Shown: in pieces, positions 34,914 to 46,739 of the stretch
How the letters are laid out: each line of letters begins with the position of its first letter
Position numbering within the stretch: the stretch's first letter is position 1
The notes under the pieces: model-generated
What the model was told of the DNA's origin: nothing
The model's input: only the letters and a program-made list of their open reading frames with translations
Database searches by the model: none
Made by a program: the position numbers and the translations under genes
NCBI RefSeq assembly: GCF_000003815.2
Contig: NC_049979.1
Span: forward strand, 4,972,065-5,036,064
Direction of reading: 5' to 3'
From: Branchiostoma floridae
Taxonomy: Eukaryota; Chordata; Leptocardii; Amphioxiformes; Branchiostomatidae
Length of the DNA: 64,000 bases

Positions 34914-35113
34914 TAAGGGGGGGGGGGTCCCGACAACGATTTACGCTGAATTCAAAAGAACCCCCCAAGTATTACGCTAAATCAAGGAAGGCAATTACGC
35001 TAAATTTGGTCGCCTCGCTACGAATTACGTAGATAAGATGTTTTTCCCTACGAGTTACGGGAAATAGAAATAGGCCGTCTACGCCTTACGGAAACTTTGA
35101 GCACACAGACCCT
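34914..35113 (-). mobile_element. CGTA-rich MITE relative (inverted copy of 1929-2143)
   Basis: Reverse-complement relative of 1929-2143: GGTCCCGACAACGATTTACG, then ACCCCCCAAGTATTACGCTA, CAAGGAAGGCAATTACGCTA, and GGTCGCCTCGCTACGAATTA. One terminus has become a G-run (34918-34927); the other, CAGACCCTA, is partly kept. Confidence 0.65.
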
Positions 35114-35764
35114 ATTTGATAAGGACTCTTTTACGATTACCATAAAATACATAACGGCAATCATCTGTACTCGTGCTTTCCTGTACCAATGATGATCCAC
35201 ACAAGCCAGATGACACTGACAACATGATCGTTCGTCACATGAGACAGCGAGTTCCCGATGTGACCAGCTTCAGTTGGAGAGAGAATGTTGAGTTCACCCG
35301 ACGCGGAAGAATCCATTTTTCAAAAGCGGTGGTCCTGTCAGTATAACACGCCTGTGGCAGTGTGAGTACGATGGTCCTACAGGGAGAGCCTTGCAGAGTC
35401 TAACTTTGATCCTTTACATTCTACATTTACCGGCCCTTGAGAAATCTCTCTCAAGAATATCAGATGGCGGATTGAAGATCAGTTGTTATACAGATCCAGA
35501 TATTAAATATTAAACGAAGGTTTCAGTCAGATTCTATTCTTCATGCATACATTGCCGAAGATAGTTAGTCAAGTCAAGTCAAAGTTTACAGGTACAATGT
35601 AGGACAAAGATATATATATTGTGTGAGGCAACTAGCTATGAATTAAAATAGGACATGTAGTATCTAAGCAATACAATATTGAGAGATAACATAATGTACA
35701 ATGTAGAACAAAACGTTATAGCAGACTACTTAGAACTTGCATCAATCTATTATCTAGTACAAAA

Positions 35765-35890
35765 CATACCGAATATCAATACAATCCATCCAGGCGTTCT
35801 CGAGTTATGGTGGTCTTCTACAAAGACACATACACACATACACACAAACGCTACCCAAAATATAACCTTGTTGGCGAAGGTAACTACACG
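35765..35890 (-). repeat. CCTTCGCCAA repeat with internal microsatellite, copy 1
   Basis: The reverse complement reads TTACCTTCGCCAACAAGGTT, a GGGTAGCGTTTGTGTG microsatellite core, GTAGAAGACCA, then GATGGATTGTATTGATATT. The same layout is at 59188-59345. The copy sits next to the first assembly gap, which may have been caused by repeats. Confidence 0.7.
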
Positions 35891-35913
35891 TAATCTAGTA
35901 CACACTACACGCG

Positions 35914-36514
35914 NNNNNNNNNNNNNNNNNNNNNNNNNNNNNNNNNNNNNNNNNNNNNNNNNNNNNNNNNNNNNNNNNNNNNNNNNNNNNNNNNNNNNNN
36001 NNNNNNNNNNNNNNNNNNNNNNNNNNNNNNNNNNNNNNNNNNNNNNNNNNNNNNNNNNNNNNNNNNNNNNNNNNNNNNNNNNNNNNNNNNNNNNNNNNNN
36101 NNNNNNNNNNNNNNNNNNNNNNNNNNNNNNNNNNNNNNNNNNNNNNNNNNNNNNNNNNNNNNNNNNNNNNNNNNNNNNNNNNNNNNNNNNNNNNNNNNNN
36201 NNNNNNNNNNNNNNNNNNNNNNNNNNNNNNNNNNNNNNNNNNNNNNNNNNNNNNNNNNNNNNNNNNNNNNNNNNNNNNNNNNNNNNNNNNNNNNNNNNNN
36301 NNNNNNNNNNNNNNNNNNNNNNNNNNNNNNNNNNNNNNNNNNNNNNNNNNNNNNNNNNNNNNNNNNNNNNNNNNNNNNNNNNNNNNNNNNNNNNNNNNNN
36401 NNNNNNNNNNNNNNNNNNNNNNNNNNNNNNNNNNNNNNNNNNNNNNNNNNNNNNNNNNNNNNNNNNNNNNNNNNNNNNNNNNNNNNNNNNNNNNNNNNNN
36501 NNNNNNNNNNNNNN
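35914..36514. other. Assembly gap (601 N)
   Basis: Run of N. Any open frame crossing it is meaningless. Confidence 1.
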
Positions 36515-36718
36515 CATCTGACATCATCGACATCGATATCTAATGGCGAGTCTCTATCTAATGGACTGGAGATCAAAGACTGTGATAATACTGAAGATGG
36601 TGTCCACAATGGTGTTGGAGTAACGTAACGTGATCGCAGAAATGAGTGAAAACTATATGACATGTAACGTTATATTCCTTCTGAGCTATAGTACGGTTGC
36701 GTCATGACTAATGTTGGT

Positions 36719-36930
36719 GACGCTAATTCATCTTTATCTCTGGGGTAACCTATATCCGTTATCTATAAAAACAGGGTATTTAGGTTTGTAAAGTCAACGG
36801 ACGGTGGTTTGAAATGAAATGAAATGAAATATGTTAAAAATATTCGAGTAATTTCCAAAATATTGCACCGTACGTTGGCTTGATGTTTCTTGAAAAACGG
36901 ATTACCCGTTGAATAAAGATGAACATCATT
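36719..36930. mobile_element. TAACGCTAG-family MITE, copy 2 (worn)
   Basis: It retains GGGGTAACCTATATCCGTT, a GACGGTGGTTTGAAA block and the closing GAATAAAGATGAAC, but has lost the exact termini. A short (GAAAT)n expansion lies at about 36813-36830. Confidence 0.65.
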
Positions 36931-37383
36931 TCTCTGGACGCCGCTGAGGTTGAATAAATTACAAAATGTACTATAAATTAAACAACCTCATAGCTCAGCG
37001 GCGTGCAGAACGTATTCTTGGAGATCATTATACTAATATATAGAAAAATTTAGATAGATAGTTATACACGTAGTTATGCTTAAAAAGCTTCTCTTTTGAC
37101 TAGCGTTACTCGCCATTGATCTTTAACGTCATGGTGTGATAAGGTCTAAAATTAGATGTTCCTGTGTGGAATTTCGTCTTTACCCATCGCGGCGGTGCCA
37201 GTAAACCGCGGTGAACACTGGGTTTAGCTAGAGACAAAATACAGGCGACAAGATAAGCCTCGGAGATGCAGGGGAATGGATGCATTTCCATACTAATAGA
37301 AAGACGTGGTTATGGTAGCAAGATAGGCTGGCTTCCAATAACGGGAGAAATACATGTACTGTGCAATCACACGTGGACAACTA

Positions 37384-37602
37384 CCACTAGTTCACCTTTA
37401 TCCGCAGGGTAACCTATATTCGTTGTGCATACCAACACAGTATCATATGATATCAACTGGACCGACGGTGGTTTCAAGTCGTAATATGTCCAAAATATTG
37501 TACTTTGAAACTACCGTCCGTCGACTTCATATCCGGGCTAAGTACCCATTTCTGAAAGCAACGGATATAGGTTACACCGCGGATAAAGGTGAACTGGCGT
37601 TA
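37384..37602. mobile_element. TAACGCTAG-family MITE, copy 3
   Basis: Runs from ACTAGTTCACCTTTATCCGC to GGTGAACTGGCGTTA, with internal CCGACGGTGGTTTCAA paired to its inverse CTACCGTCCGTCGA. One terminus is mutated. Confidence 0.75.
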
Positions 37603-38006
37603 AATGCCTATCTATGAAAATTTATCGTCAAGTGTCGATACGTGAAGAAGTTAAAATGCTTGATTCCCTCATCATTGAAATGGCTGATTCCGCCATCCAT
37701 CGTCCCAAATTAAAAGCTAAACTTGCGTCAGCTTCGACAAATAACTGGTTTCTGGAACAAGCCGTGATCATAGTATTCAACCTCTACATGTTCCCCGGTA
37801 GTGACATGACGATATATGTATTCGAGCGCGCCATTTAGAAGTAACACTCACGGTACAGACGGTCGACATAACAATTAACACTCGCTTCCTTGATTTAATA
37901 GCCCGCGTGTTGTCTTAATGGTGAGTACAGGCAGTTTTCGCACCACAGCCGGCTGTGTGATAAGAACGCCACTGAACGATAGGCGTATTCATCATCGCGC
38001 AGAACA

Positions 38007-38230
38007 CCAGGCAGACGTGTCAGTTGGATAAGAAAAGAGAAGAATTTGGCCAAATAGGGACAAATAAGTTACTACGGGTTTTCAGTCAGTCTTTCGCCGG
38101 GCGGTCAGTTCACTCCAAGTCCAATTAACTCGTACTAGACTTTTATTCCTAACTTGGCCAAATTCCTCTATTACTATTCTGCCAGGCGGGAATCTGGTAG
38201 AGCAAGGAGGTTTAACCTCCTTGGGTAGAG
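38007..38230 (+). mobile_element. CCAGGCAGACGTGTC MITE, copy 1
   Basis: From CCAGGCAGACGTGTCAGTTG through GGACAAATAAGTTACTA and GGTTTTCAGTCAGTC to GGTAGAGACTA (38222-38232). It is the reverse complement of 39620-39823. The closing GAGACTA relates it to the TAGTCTC elements, although no clean target duplication was seen. Confidence 0.6.
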
Positions 38231-39619
38231 ACTAGATCTTATTTGCTTCCACAGCAATGTACCACTTTATTTTCTTGACCTTACATTACATCTTCGGCCG
38301 AAGCCTAGGCCGTTTTTCAATTTCATATTTCAAGAAATAACGTTTTCCCATTCAACGACGACGTTGCCAATATAGGTTGTCCCATATGGCGTGCCAATAA
38401 CCAAAAGTTTTTGGAGGGATGGGGAGCTACGATTATCTTTCTACCGGTTGAAATTCCTCCTACCAGATGATATCAAGGTCCATCACAGGACACCACAAAG
38501 AACCAGCTGTACTGCACTTAAGGAATCCTAGAATACCCGATACGATATCATAAGTCTCTTTTCTTATCCCCGATTCCGGCTTTGTTCCTTGAGGTATTCG
38601 GTTCCAATTAACGGAATTAGAATCGCTGGAAACCGATTCCTGTGAAAACGGGAACAATTGGACTTGTGGGATTCGGCTGGTGGTCACGAAAGTTAAAGCT
38701 GTCAGTAACCTTACCTAATTGGTACTCATTGGCTCTGATATGCCAGACAGGTCGACAGTGTTTCCCAGCCACACAGTGGGACAGGTATGAACCAGTTCAA
38801 CTGTCTAGTTACGAACAGTTGCGATAGAGCCAGGGCCAGTTTGACTTCAAACCAGTTTGATAAGTTCATGATCCGATGACCTGTCGCCCAATGGGCCAGT
38901 AAAGATGCTGCTCGTGACAGAACCCGTCATCAGGTCTTGACACTTTCTCCACCTTGAAGGCTTGAACACCGTTTCTTTAATGATTAAACGACCATATGGA
39001 ACGTTTCCCTCTGATCACGGTATGTGAAAAACAACACATGCATTCAGCCAAGTGCAGCACAATAGGATTAAGACTAAGACCCGGTACTACGGGACGTGTC
39101 TTGAGACCGCAGCCTGTAACATTGACTTGACGACGTTGACAGAACACAACACCCACTTATTATAAACCAGCCAAAACACAAAGGACCGACTTTTGGCTTA
39201 GCAGTGAGCTGCTTTAACCTGCTTCAACATCCCCAGGCAGGTGATCTGATGCTCAGGATTCCGTGATGGCCTCAGCGCGACAGCGAGGAAACACGATATT
39301 TACAGTTTCATTGTACCATTGGAAGTTTGACCGAACTAGACAGGAAAGTTCATAATGTCTCCCCCGTGTGATAAATAAAATGCTTGGCCTCCGACATTTT
39401 ACTATTTGGATTTGACATAATACATGGGGGTTCTAGATGAGTTCAGCAAGCCCCTACACGGTCACCGAAAGCAACGATTTCTCGTACGTGTTGATTGCAG
39501 AAACTTTCGCGGTTTTCGCGGTGGCCACTTCACTGCGAACTCAAAGCCACCGCGAAAAGTCCCTTTTCCTACTACCGCGAAATTAAATCCCCGAGATCTT
39601 AAATGTCTTTATCAGACTT

Positions 39620-39823
39620 AAGCCTGGTCGTATATCTGATAGTGGAATTTGAAGTTGGAGTAAAAGTCTAATATGAGTTAATTGGACTAGGAGTGAAAGC
39701 TGTAAACTTTGAAGACTGACTGAAAACCCATAGTAACTTATTTGTAACTTATAAAATAAATAACTTATTTGTCCAAATTCTTCTCCCCTTCCTTATCCAG
39801 TTGACACGTCTGCCTGGAGACTA
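39620..39823 (-). mobile_element. CCAGGCAGACGTGTC MITE, copy 2 (inverted)
   Basis: Shares with 38007-38230, in reverse, ACACGTCTGCCTGG, TTATTTGTCC, CTGAAAACCC and AGTTAATTGGACTA. The outer end is GGAGACTA. The two copies face each other across 1.4 kb with no open frame between, so they are more likely two insertions than the ends of one transposon. Confidence 0.6.
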
Positions 39824-40042
39824 CGTGTTGATCTGGCCGTTGACTTTAAGTATTGGCAAGGAGGTTGAATAAGGTAATGGATACATGACATACATCCAGG
39901 GGTTGCGGTTAACGAAGAGGTGTATTGGTCACGACAGCTTTGTTTTTTTCCTCATGGCGAATGGAACACGACTTTGGTGGTAACTGTTACTTTTCTGCGC
40001 ACGTTTTTACATTACAAGTCAAATATTAGAATCGGGTTTTCT

Positions 40043-40142
40043 NNNNNNNNNNNNNNNNNNNNNNNNNNNNNNNNNNNNNNNNNNNNNNNNNNNNNNNNNN
40101 NNNNNNNNNNNNNNNNNNNNNNNNNNNNNNNNNNNNNNNNNN
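40043..40142. other. Assembly gap (100 N)
   Basis: Exactly 100 N, a common placeholder for a gap of unknown size. Confidence 1.
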
Positions 40143-40255
40143 AGAAACCGATTCTATATTTGACTTTCGGTTGTATTGAGAGAAATACAGACAGTTCTAC
40201 CCAACTAGCCGGAGGCTATTATCAAGGGCATCCGTCTGTCTCGGAAGACAATGGT

Positions 40256-40289
40256 AGGCAGACGGGTTTTTAAGGCGACCCGTCTGCCT
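40256..40289. repeat. Perfect 12 bp hairpin
   Basis: AGGCAGACGGGT pairs with ACCCGTCTGCCT across a 10-base loop. Its purpose is unknown; it could be the remnant of a small MITE. Confidence 0.5.
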
Positions 40290-40489
40290 GGCCTGCACTT
40301 GGGTTTTTAAGGGGAAGGAGGGGTGTGCACGTCCTTCTCCACCCTCTCGTCCACTGGCGCACTAGTCCTACAGGGGCAACTGTATGCAACGTGTAAGACG
40401 GCCCCAGCAGATGCAGGTTTGTTTATTGGAGTTTCCGTCTCCTAGGAGGACGTCCGACCAAGGATGAGGATGCAAGGGGTTCCTCCTAC

Positions 40490-40740
40490 CCCTGACTCAT
40501 GTGTCATGGCGGGTGCGTCATGCCCGAACATGCCCCTATGGCCTTTTACCACCACAAAGGCCTGTCACTGCCACTAGCCGCAGCTAGGTACTCATTCACA
40601 CCTGAGTTAAGTGGGGAAAGTCGTGTAAAGTGCCTTTCCCAAGGGCACAAGATCGGTGACACGGCAAGCGGATTTGAACCCCGGACCTCTCGGGCCTGAG
40701 ACCAACGCGCCGACGATCGTGCCACGCGGTAGTAACAATA
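40490..40740 (-). mobile_element. tRNA-derived SINE
   Basis: Read on the minus strand from about 40740, the head is tRNA-like: GTGGCACGATCGTCGG (A-box region) and GGGTTCAAATCCGC (B box). It is followed by a non-tRNA body containing CCCTTGGGAAAGGCACTTTA and CCAC/CAGGTGTGAATGAGTACC, a core I associate with widespread invertebrate SINEs (MetaSINE/Deu-type). The body may extend to about 40380. The name is from memory. Confidence 0.65.
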
Positions 40741-40991
40741 CAACATACAATAACAGCATTACGATAGATAGATAGATGGTTTAATGCGCAACAATTAATA
40801 TTGCATCACTGGCAATGTATGGCAATTACGTTTATCGATATATGAAGTGTTTTTGAGCTAATTATACAGACCGTCTGAACGCAAGAAACGGATAACTTTA
40901 GATACGGATACGGATAACTTTAGATACGGAGGCGATCTGTGTTTACTAGCTAGGCTAGCAGTCGTACTATCTGTGATACTCTGTATTTCAT

Positions 40992-41326
40992 TAGCCTCCA
41001 TAGCAGGCTCTCTGGGGTCCTTTGCCGTCTTTTTTTGGCTAGTAATACACTTTTGCTGACCATTTCTTTTTGTACCGGGTCGCTACGTGGCCAATGGTCA
41101 AGCGGCCAAGTACGAAAAGAATAGCCAACAAACCCCTGCTTCGCCTATTGGGTCAGTTAGTCCTCACTCATAGTGAGCAATTGGGCTGGTCTCAATCATG
41201 ATGTTTCTGACCCAGGGCGAAACGATGCTATTACAGTTACAATCGTGTAACCCGTAACCTTGAGTGGCCTTCAGAAGAAAAAAAAAACAGAAAAAGAAGG
41301 CCCCAAAGAGCCTGCTGTCGAGGCTA
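40992..41326. mobile_element. TAGCCTCC-ended MITE, copy 2, with expanded loop
   Basis: TAGCCTCCATAGCAGGCTCT at the left and AGAGCCTGCTGTCGAGGCTA at the right, as in 21995-22194, but the loop is about 130 bp longer and contains a separate imperfect inverted repeat (CGCCTATTGGGTCAG / CTGACCCAGGGCG). No clear target duplication remains. Confidence 0.8.
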
Positions 41327-41913
41327 ACACTTTAATGTTCTATTTAAAATATTATTGCTTGCTTTACGTCACGATCAATGTCTGACTCATCCAATCAGAT
41401 GGAGGAATCCCCGCCAGACATGAGCTCTAATAACCTGTGGCTAATGGTAGTCACGCCTGGGGAATACTAGTACTATGGTGGGTTGTAAACAGTGTCACAC
41501 TCGCATCGTGCAGGAAAGTTTGTCCATGGGTTAAACTCTGATGGATAAACCTTTACCCTCTCTCTGTCCATCAAAGCGCAGCTTCGGTTCTGGACTTGTT
41601 TTCGTTTCTCTCCATCCGCACAAACCGTATCATTCGGGTCACAGTCAGAACTTTAGCCCATGGCTACTTCCCCGAAGCTTCTCTAGTTCATCTGCTCCAC
41701 AAAATGTTACTTAATCTTGTCCTGAAAGTCCACGATCTTTCATATTACTTGGCATGCTGTGACAGACAGTGTCAGACCTGAGAAACAACACAAGGTCTAT
41801 TACCTAGTAAATGAGATTCTGCAACAGCACACCAAGGCCTTAGCTTTGGCTAGTCGTCTTGTTATTTCCTGTAGGAATTACGTTGGAACTATGCCATTCA
41901 TATCTTGTAACGG

Positions 41914-42112
41914 ATGAAAACCGAAGTAGAAGAAAAGGTCAAACTTTACAAAGAAACCGCCGACCTGCATCTGCGGAAGATTCCCGCCAGATCGGCAGTT
42001 GGATTTGATAATTTTGAAATTGGAACTTTTGCGCACAGGCCTGTCTTTTGTAAAGGACGAACGGGCGGAAGATATGCCTCAAAAGAACCGGATTTACGAG
42101 CAAACCCAGAAG
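41914..42112 (+). CDS. Weak candidate exon, unrecognised
   Basis: An ATG frame of 66 codons plus one base ends at a consensus donor, CAGAAG|GTAAGC. The peptide is mixed and charged with no family match. The next frame is open over much of the same stretch. There is no acceptor-side partner and it abuts a MITE at 42230. Listed only because the donor is good. Confidence 0.12.
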
Positions 42113-42229
42113 GTAAGCGAACGTTTTAAACCACAAAGGACGTATCGTGTTTGCTGGCAAAAAAACAGGCACTCGCAGTGTTTTCCTGTCATGTCGGGGA
42201 CGACAAACTCTCGCGCCTGTGGAAAATTT

Positions 42230-42446
42230 TAGCCTCCACAGCAGGCTCTCTGGGGTCTTTTCCCGTCTTTTATGGGGGCTAATAATACTGTTTTGCTGGC
42301 CATTTCTTTTTGTACTGGGTCGCTTGACCATTGGCCGGTATTAAACCAGCGACCGCCGACAATCAGCGACCCAGCACAAAAAGAAATGGCCAGCAAAAGT
42401 GTATTGTGAGCTAATAACAACCCCAGAGAGCCTGCTATGGAGGCTA
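42230..42446. mobile_element. TAGCCTCC-ended MITE, copy 3
   Basis: About 217 bp, TAGCCTCCACAGCAGGCTCT...AGAGCCTGCTATGGAGGCTA, with arms matching over about 90 bp (GGCCATTTCTTTTTGTACTG and its inverse). The flanks GGAAAATTT and GGAAGACTC match at six of nine positions. Confidence 0.85.
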
Positions 42447-42455
42447 GGAAGACTC

Positions 42456-43719
42456 CTGGATTTGGAAATTGGGTGGAATTCATTCAGCACGTATTCGGAA
42501 ATGCCACTACGGGAGACGACCTTTGTGTGCGCTGTGATAGACTTGGGGTTTTCCTGTCAATCAAATGTTTCATCGCGCATTGCAATACCTGGGTGCCAAA
42601 GCTAATGATAAGGATGAACATTAACTACAGGGGCTAATTTCCAATCTTAACAACTTAAACGAATATCAAATTCAGTTTTTCTCTGTCGATAAATGGTTCT
42701 TGAAGAAAGAGTCGCTTTTGGTCGAGGAAGAACCGATCTAGTGTCGATCTTGCCATTGCAAGAACAAAGAACTTTCCTCATCACATTTATGTCATTGATG
42801 AGGGCAAAGAACATCATCATTCATATTCTAAGGATTCGTTCTCCTAGCTCTCTTAGGATAGTTTTATGATGAAAGAAAGATTGCTCTTTGTTTTCTATAC
42901 CGCATAGCTGTGAAGCAACTTCATGTAACGTTTGAATGAAGAAAACTGCTGTGATAACTCATTAGTCACTTATATAGCGATGTAGAGTTCTCGTATTGCC
43001 TTTGTGTTTAAGAGGTTACGTAAGCACCAGTCACAAGCCGTGGGCGGGCGGAAAGACAGGAAATTAATACGTCTTCCATACGGAACTGCTGGTTACTGAG
43101 TTTGCCTTTGGGGAAAAGGTCTCTCTGGTTCACCTTCCACACAAAGGCTCTGAATACACGGCACTGGTAGTCACAGTCATACATCTGACCGCAACTTCTG
43201 GAGGAATCTGGAAAAGTCTCCACGCGCCGGGGATGGGGTGGAGGTGTCAGCTCATGAGTCATGTGTTAATACATTTGTCAAGTAAAAAGAAATAACGCTA
43301 AACCACGTGAAAAAACGCGAGACCCCCTTTCCAATAGGCGGCGATCGCGCTGCGCTCTCACTGCGACCTAAATAGGATATGTGTAACGTTCGCTTTCACA
43401 CTGGGTATATCATACAGTAAAAGTGTAACTGAGAAGACAACAAACAGACAAAGTGTAAAGAGATTCGTTTCTTTTCTATAAGATTTGTTGAGTGATATGT
43501 CAAATATTAGGTTGCAGAGAGAGCGCAGCGAGAGCGCCGTCCAAGTAGAAAGGGGGCATAAGCAAGCAAACCGTTACGTAACACGGCCTGTCGTGACAGG
43601 CGGGACTTTGGAACTGTGCCACCCTGTGAACAAGTGCTAAATGTTTAACTACTTGTGCCGATTATTTTCCGAACAGAACGTTTAATCGACTAAGCAGGCA
43701 TGATGAGAGTTGTAGACTT
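42456..43719. other. Non-coding stretch, nothing recognised
   Basis: No gene or known repeat. Two stretches near 43340 and 43520 contain inverted AGCGCAGCGAGAGCGC-type words (GCGCTGCGCTCTCACTGCG at 43350, GAGAGCGCAGCGAGAGCGC at 43520), perhaps the ends of a small element. Confidence 0.35.
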
Positions 43720-43727
43720 TTCGGATG

Positions 43728-43897
43728 TACTCTCCAAGTAGAGGTTAGGCTTCGGCTTCTATTTTGTCATTTTTTAAGTACGCCAGTTTTGACACAATTT
43801 TTTGACACAACATGAAATAGAAAGCCCGATTAAACAGACTAAAAAAAAAACGTAAAAAAACAACAACAGCTGGAGCCTAACCTCTGCTTGGAGAGCA
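43728..43897. mobile_element. TACTC-ended MITE, copy 2
   Basis: TACTCTCCAAGTAGAGGTTA...TAACCTCTGCTTGGAGAGCA, similar inside to 19431-19625 (GAAATAGAAAGCCCGAT). TTCGGATG repeats at 43720-43727 and 43898-43905. Confidence 0.8.
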
Positions 43898-44078
43898 TTC
43901 GGATGGCCGTGACACATGTATTCTCTGTGCCAGCCTTGACCCCGCCGCGCGGTGATGTCTTTTATATGGGCAACTGGGTTGACAGAGTTGACCAACTAAC
44001 CCAGACTCACTGTGACCTGACCTGTTGGCGGGCGGGGATGACGATGAAAGACTTCAGCTCCATTCTTTATAGTTTTCT

Positions 44079-44194
44079 TACTCTCCAAGCAGAGGTTGAG
44101 TATCGTAAATATACTAGTAGTCGGAGCGCCAGTGTAATTTTCCCGACTACTACTATATCTACGCGACTCAACCTCTGTTTGTATTTGAAGAGTA
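44079..44194. mobile_element. TACTC-ended MITE, copy 3
   Basis: TACTCTCCAAGCAGAGGTTG...CAACCTCTGTTTGTATTTGAAGAGTA with CTACTAGTAGTCGG-type inner arms. The flanks AGTTTTCT and AGTTTTGT differ at one base. Confidence 0.75.
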
Positions 44195-44203
44195 AGTTTT
44201 GTC

Positions 44204-44556
44204 AGGCCACACCAATTTCATTTGTTGCTTCTCGAATTAGCTTATCGATTATTTTTTCATTTTCAAAACAAATTGAAGTCATGAGAAAAAATACTATATG
44301 CTATCACTACCCTGTTAATATTACCATTCAGAGACATGTACACTTTTTTTAGTTTAAAACCAATGCCTTTATTCAGAACATAATAGTAGCAAATCAAAGG
44401 AAAGGATTCATTGTATAAAACGGGCTGTTTATTGTGTTAGTATTTAAGCCGTATATCTTCACCCCAGACCTTTTAAAAAAATTATTTTTTAATCTTTTTC
44501 TACTTTTCCAATTTAAAAAAAAATCCGAGAAGCAACAAATAAATTTGGTGTGGCCT
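44204..44556. mobile_element. AGGCCACACC-ended MITE, copy 2
   Basis: Co-linear with 24629-24975. Ends AGGCCACACCAATTTCATTT and AATTTGGTGTGGCCT. It begins nine bases after the MITE at 44079-44194. Confidence 0.75.
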
Positions 44557-45182
44557 GAACAACGTTACTTAACCCTCTCCCCCCTGAGCGGTTTAATCAG
44601 TAGGGAATAATCAATATAAATCGGGTACATTTATGAGCGAATAACATGAACGAAATGGGACATGTGAATGCTGTAGACAGGTGATGAATGAACCCACAAA
44701 CTGGGTTAACTTTGATCTATTCGATTACTAACTGGTAAATTTGTAATACGATATACAGAGTGCATTGATGCGCCCACATGCCATTGATACCAATTTCAAA
44801 ACCGCTCACTTCTACAATCCTCTATTAAACGTCGTGTCATCACTCGCTCACCACAATACATTGAAAACGCAGAAAGTAGAACCAAAACCATTAAGGAACA
44901 GACATTTCATCAATGGCAGATTATCACTTGTATCTAGAGTGCGTTTTCAATTCCAAAATTCCAAATTCATTAATGGCGGTTGTAATTGGAAACGCGGGAG
45001 AAATGTTAGAAACGAACACGGACAAATTCAAAACGACAGCGTAATCGAGCCCGTACGAAAGTGCTAATGTGGTTCAAGCTAGACCTTAGGCCACAGCAAG
45101 TTAATTTTATGGATGACAGCCATGCAGAGTTAAAAAATAATAAAATAAAAACAAACATACAGTATTACAGTATATACAAATA
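44557..45182. other. Non-coding stretch, nothing recognised
   Basis: No exon or repeat recognised; short frames only. Confidence 0.3.
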
Positions 45183-46079
45183 CAGTCAAACCTGTATTAG
45201 CGACCACCATTTGCATACCGGCCACCTGCCCATAGTGGCCACTTTTTGTCGGTCCCTTGGATTCGTAATGATTAAGAAATAGGCTTAGCGGCCACCTGCA
45301 CAACGCGGCCACGGCCACACGATTTCCGGTCCCACAGGTACAAAAACACTGCCGATTACGGCCACGCGGACCGCTGATCTATGTTTCGGCACGCGTTCGG
45401 CCATATACAGCGGCCGTATCGTCACCCTACGCCGGATTTAAAACCTCATTTTCAAAACAAAACTTCGTAAACTGGTGCTACCCATACCCGCTGACAAACG
45501 AGGTCATATAAGGTCAATAGACGACACCAATATTACGGAGGTAAATTGTGTTAAAGTTACGTTCTAATAGACACTATCGCTTAGGTTAAATTACATCACA
45601 AAAACTTTCTAAATGAATTGTAACAAAGACAAAATGACATGAGCTTCAGTGGTGCATTTTATGCTTACATTTATTAAGAGATAAGTCTAAAATGACGAGA
45701 CTTTTCTTGTGAGTACCACATTAGCATAATGATGGAATCTGACGCGTGAACGCGGGAGGGAACACACGGACGGCGAAGTATTAAAGTATACAAGATGAAA
45801 GATCAAAGAAATATGACGATACCGGTCTCTTCAGACAATATCAACTGTAGAACATTTAAAACTTTTTATAGCTTTTGTTTTCTTAATACATATAGTGTAA
45901 AAATCACTGCAGTACATGTACAGTACTGTATTATGTGAATAAAGATCAGTGGGTACTAGAACCATGTGTAAGTTATTTCTTGTGGTAAATTAATTAGCAT
46001 ATTCTCTATAGCGGCCACCTCTCTATAGTGGCCAATTTTGACCAGTCCCTTGAGTGGCCGCTATAGACAGGTTTGACTG
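45183..46079. mobile_element. CAGTCAAACC-ended TA element (pogo/Tigger-like), copy 1
   Basis: 897 bp with CAGTCAAACCTGTATTAGCG at the left and CTATAGACAGGTTTGACTG at the right, TA on both sides. Repeated GGCCAC/GTGGCC words lie near each end. CAGT termini and a TA duplication are typical of pogo/Tigger. There is no transposase frame, so it is non-autonomous. Confidence 0.8.
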
Positions 46080-46378
46080 TACATAAACAGATGCATTAAC
46101 ATATACTCAGATACAGATCAGACTTGTAAATATACAAATACACGCATAAAGTCTAAAATCACGAGTGAGGTCAGAGGGCACATGTGATATACACTTTCAG
46201 TTCAGTTCAGTTCATCCTCATAATCATAAGAGGTGCCACTAATAATATCAGACCATGCATCTCTGTCTGACATACACTAAAAACCATTATGATCCGTAAA
46301 ATTGGTCTATCATCCTCTTGAACAATCGCGTATTGAAGATATCTTAAAATCTCTAGGTAGCAAATCTTGTGTCACATT

Positions 46379-46460
46379 GTGATATATCATGTTGTATTGT
46401 GATATCATGTTGTATTGTGAAATCATGTTGTATTGTGAAATCATGTTGTATTATGATATC
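46379..46460. repeat. 18 bp tandem repeat, about 4 units
   Basis: Unit GATATCATGTTGTATTGT with A/T substitutions. Confidence 0.85.
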
Positions 46461-46739
46461 ATATTTCTTTGACACCCCAGGGAAACCGATGTGTAATACG
46501 TATTCTGTTCGCCTTTATTACCCCGCAGTACAGAGTGTACAGAAAGCGCTTCTCTGGCAGGCACTTTCAAAACACAAATCAGAGGCAGCATGACAGAGTA
46601 AAAATACAAAATGTTCATTTTTAAGTTGCAATGATATTTTAACCTAAGCCGCAAATACATGTATCAGTGGTTTACAGTGATCTAACCACACTCCCCTTTG
46701 TACTTGTAGAATGCAGAGATCAAACCTGTCAAAGCATCC

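Noticed and set aside
35679-36663. Long open frames across N
   Set aside because: They exist only because the gap has no stop codons.
38007-39823. Single 1.8 kb transposon with long inverted ends
   Set aside because: The two arms each look like a complete MITE, and no open frame or outer duplication joins them.
40660-40740. Apparent tRNA gene
   Set aside because: A and B box-like parts are present, but the stems do not close well and a SINE body follows directly.
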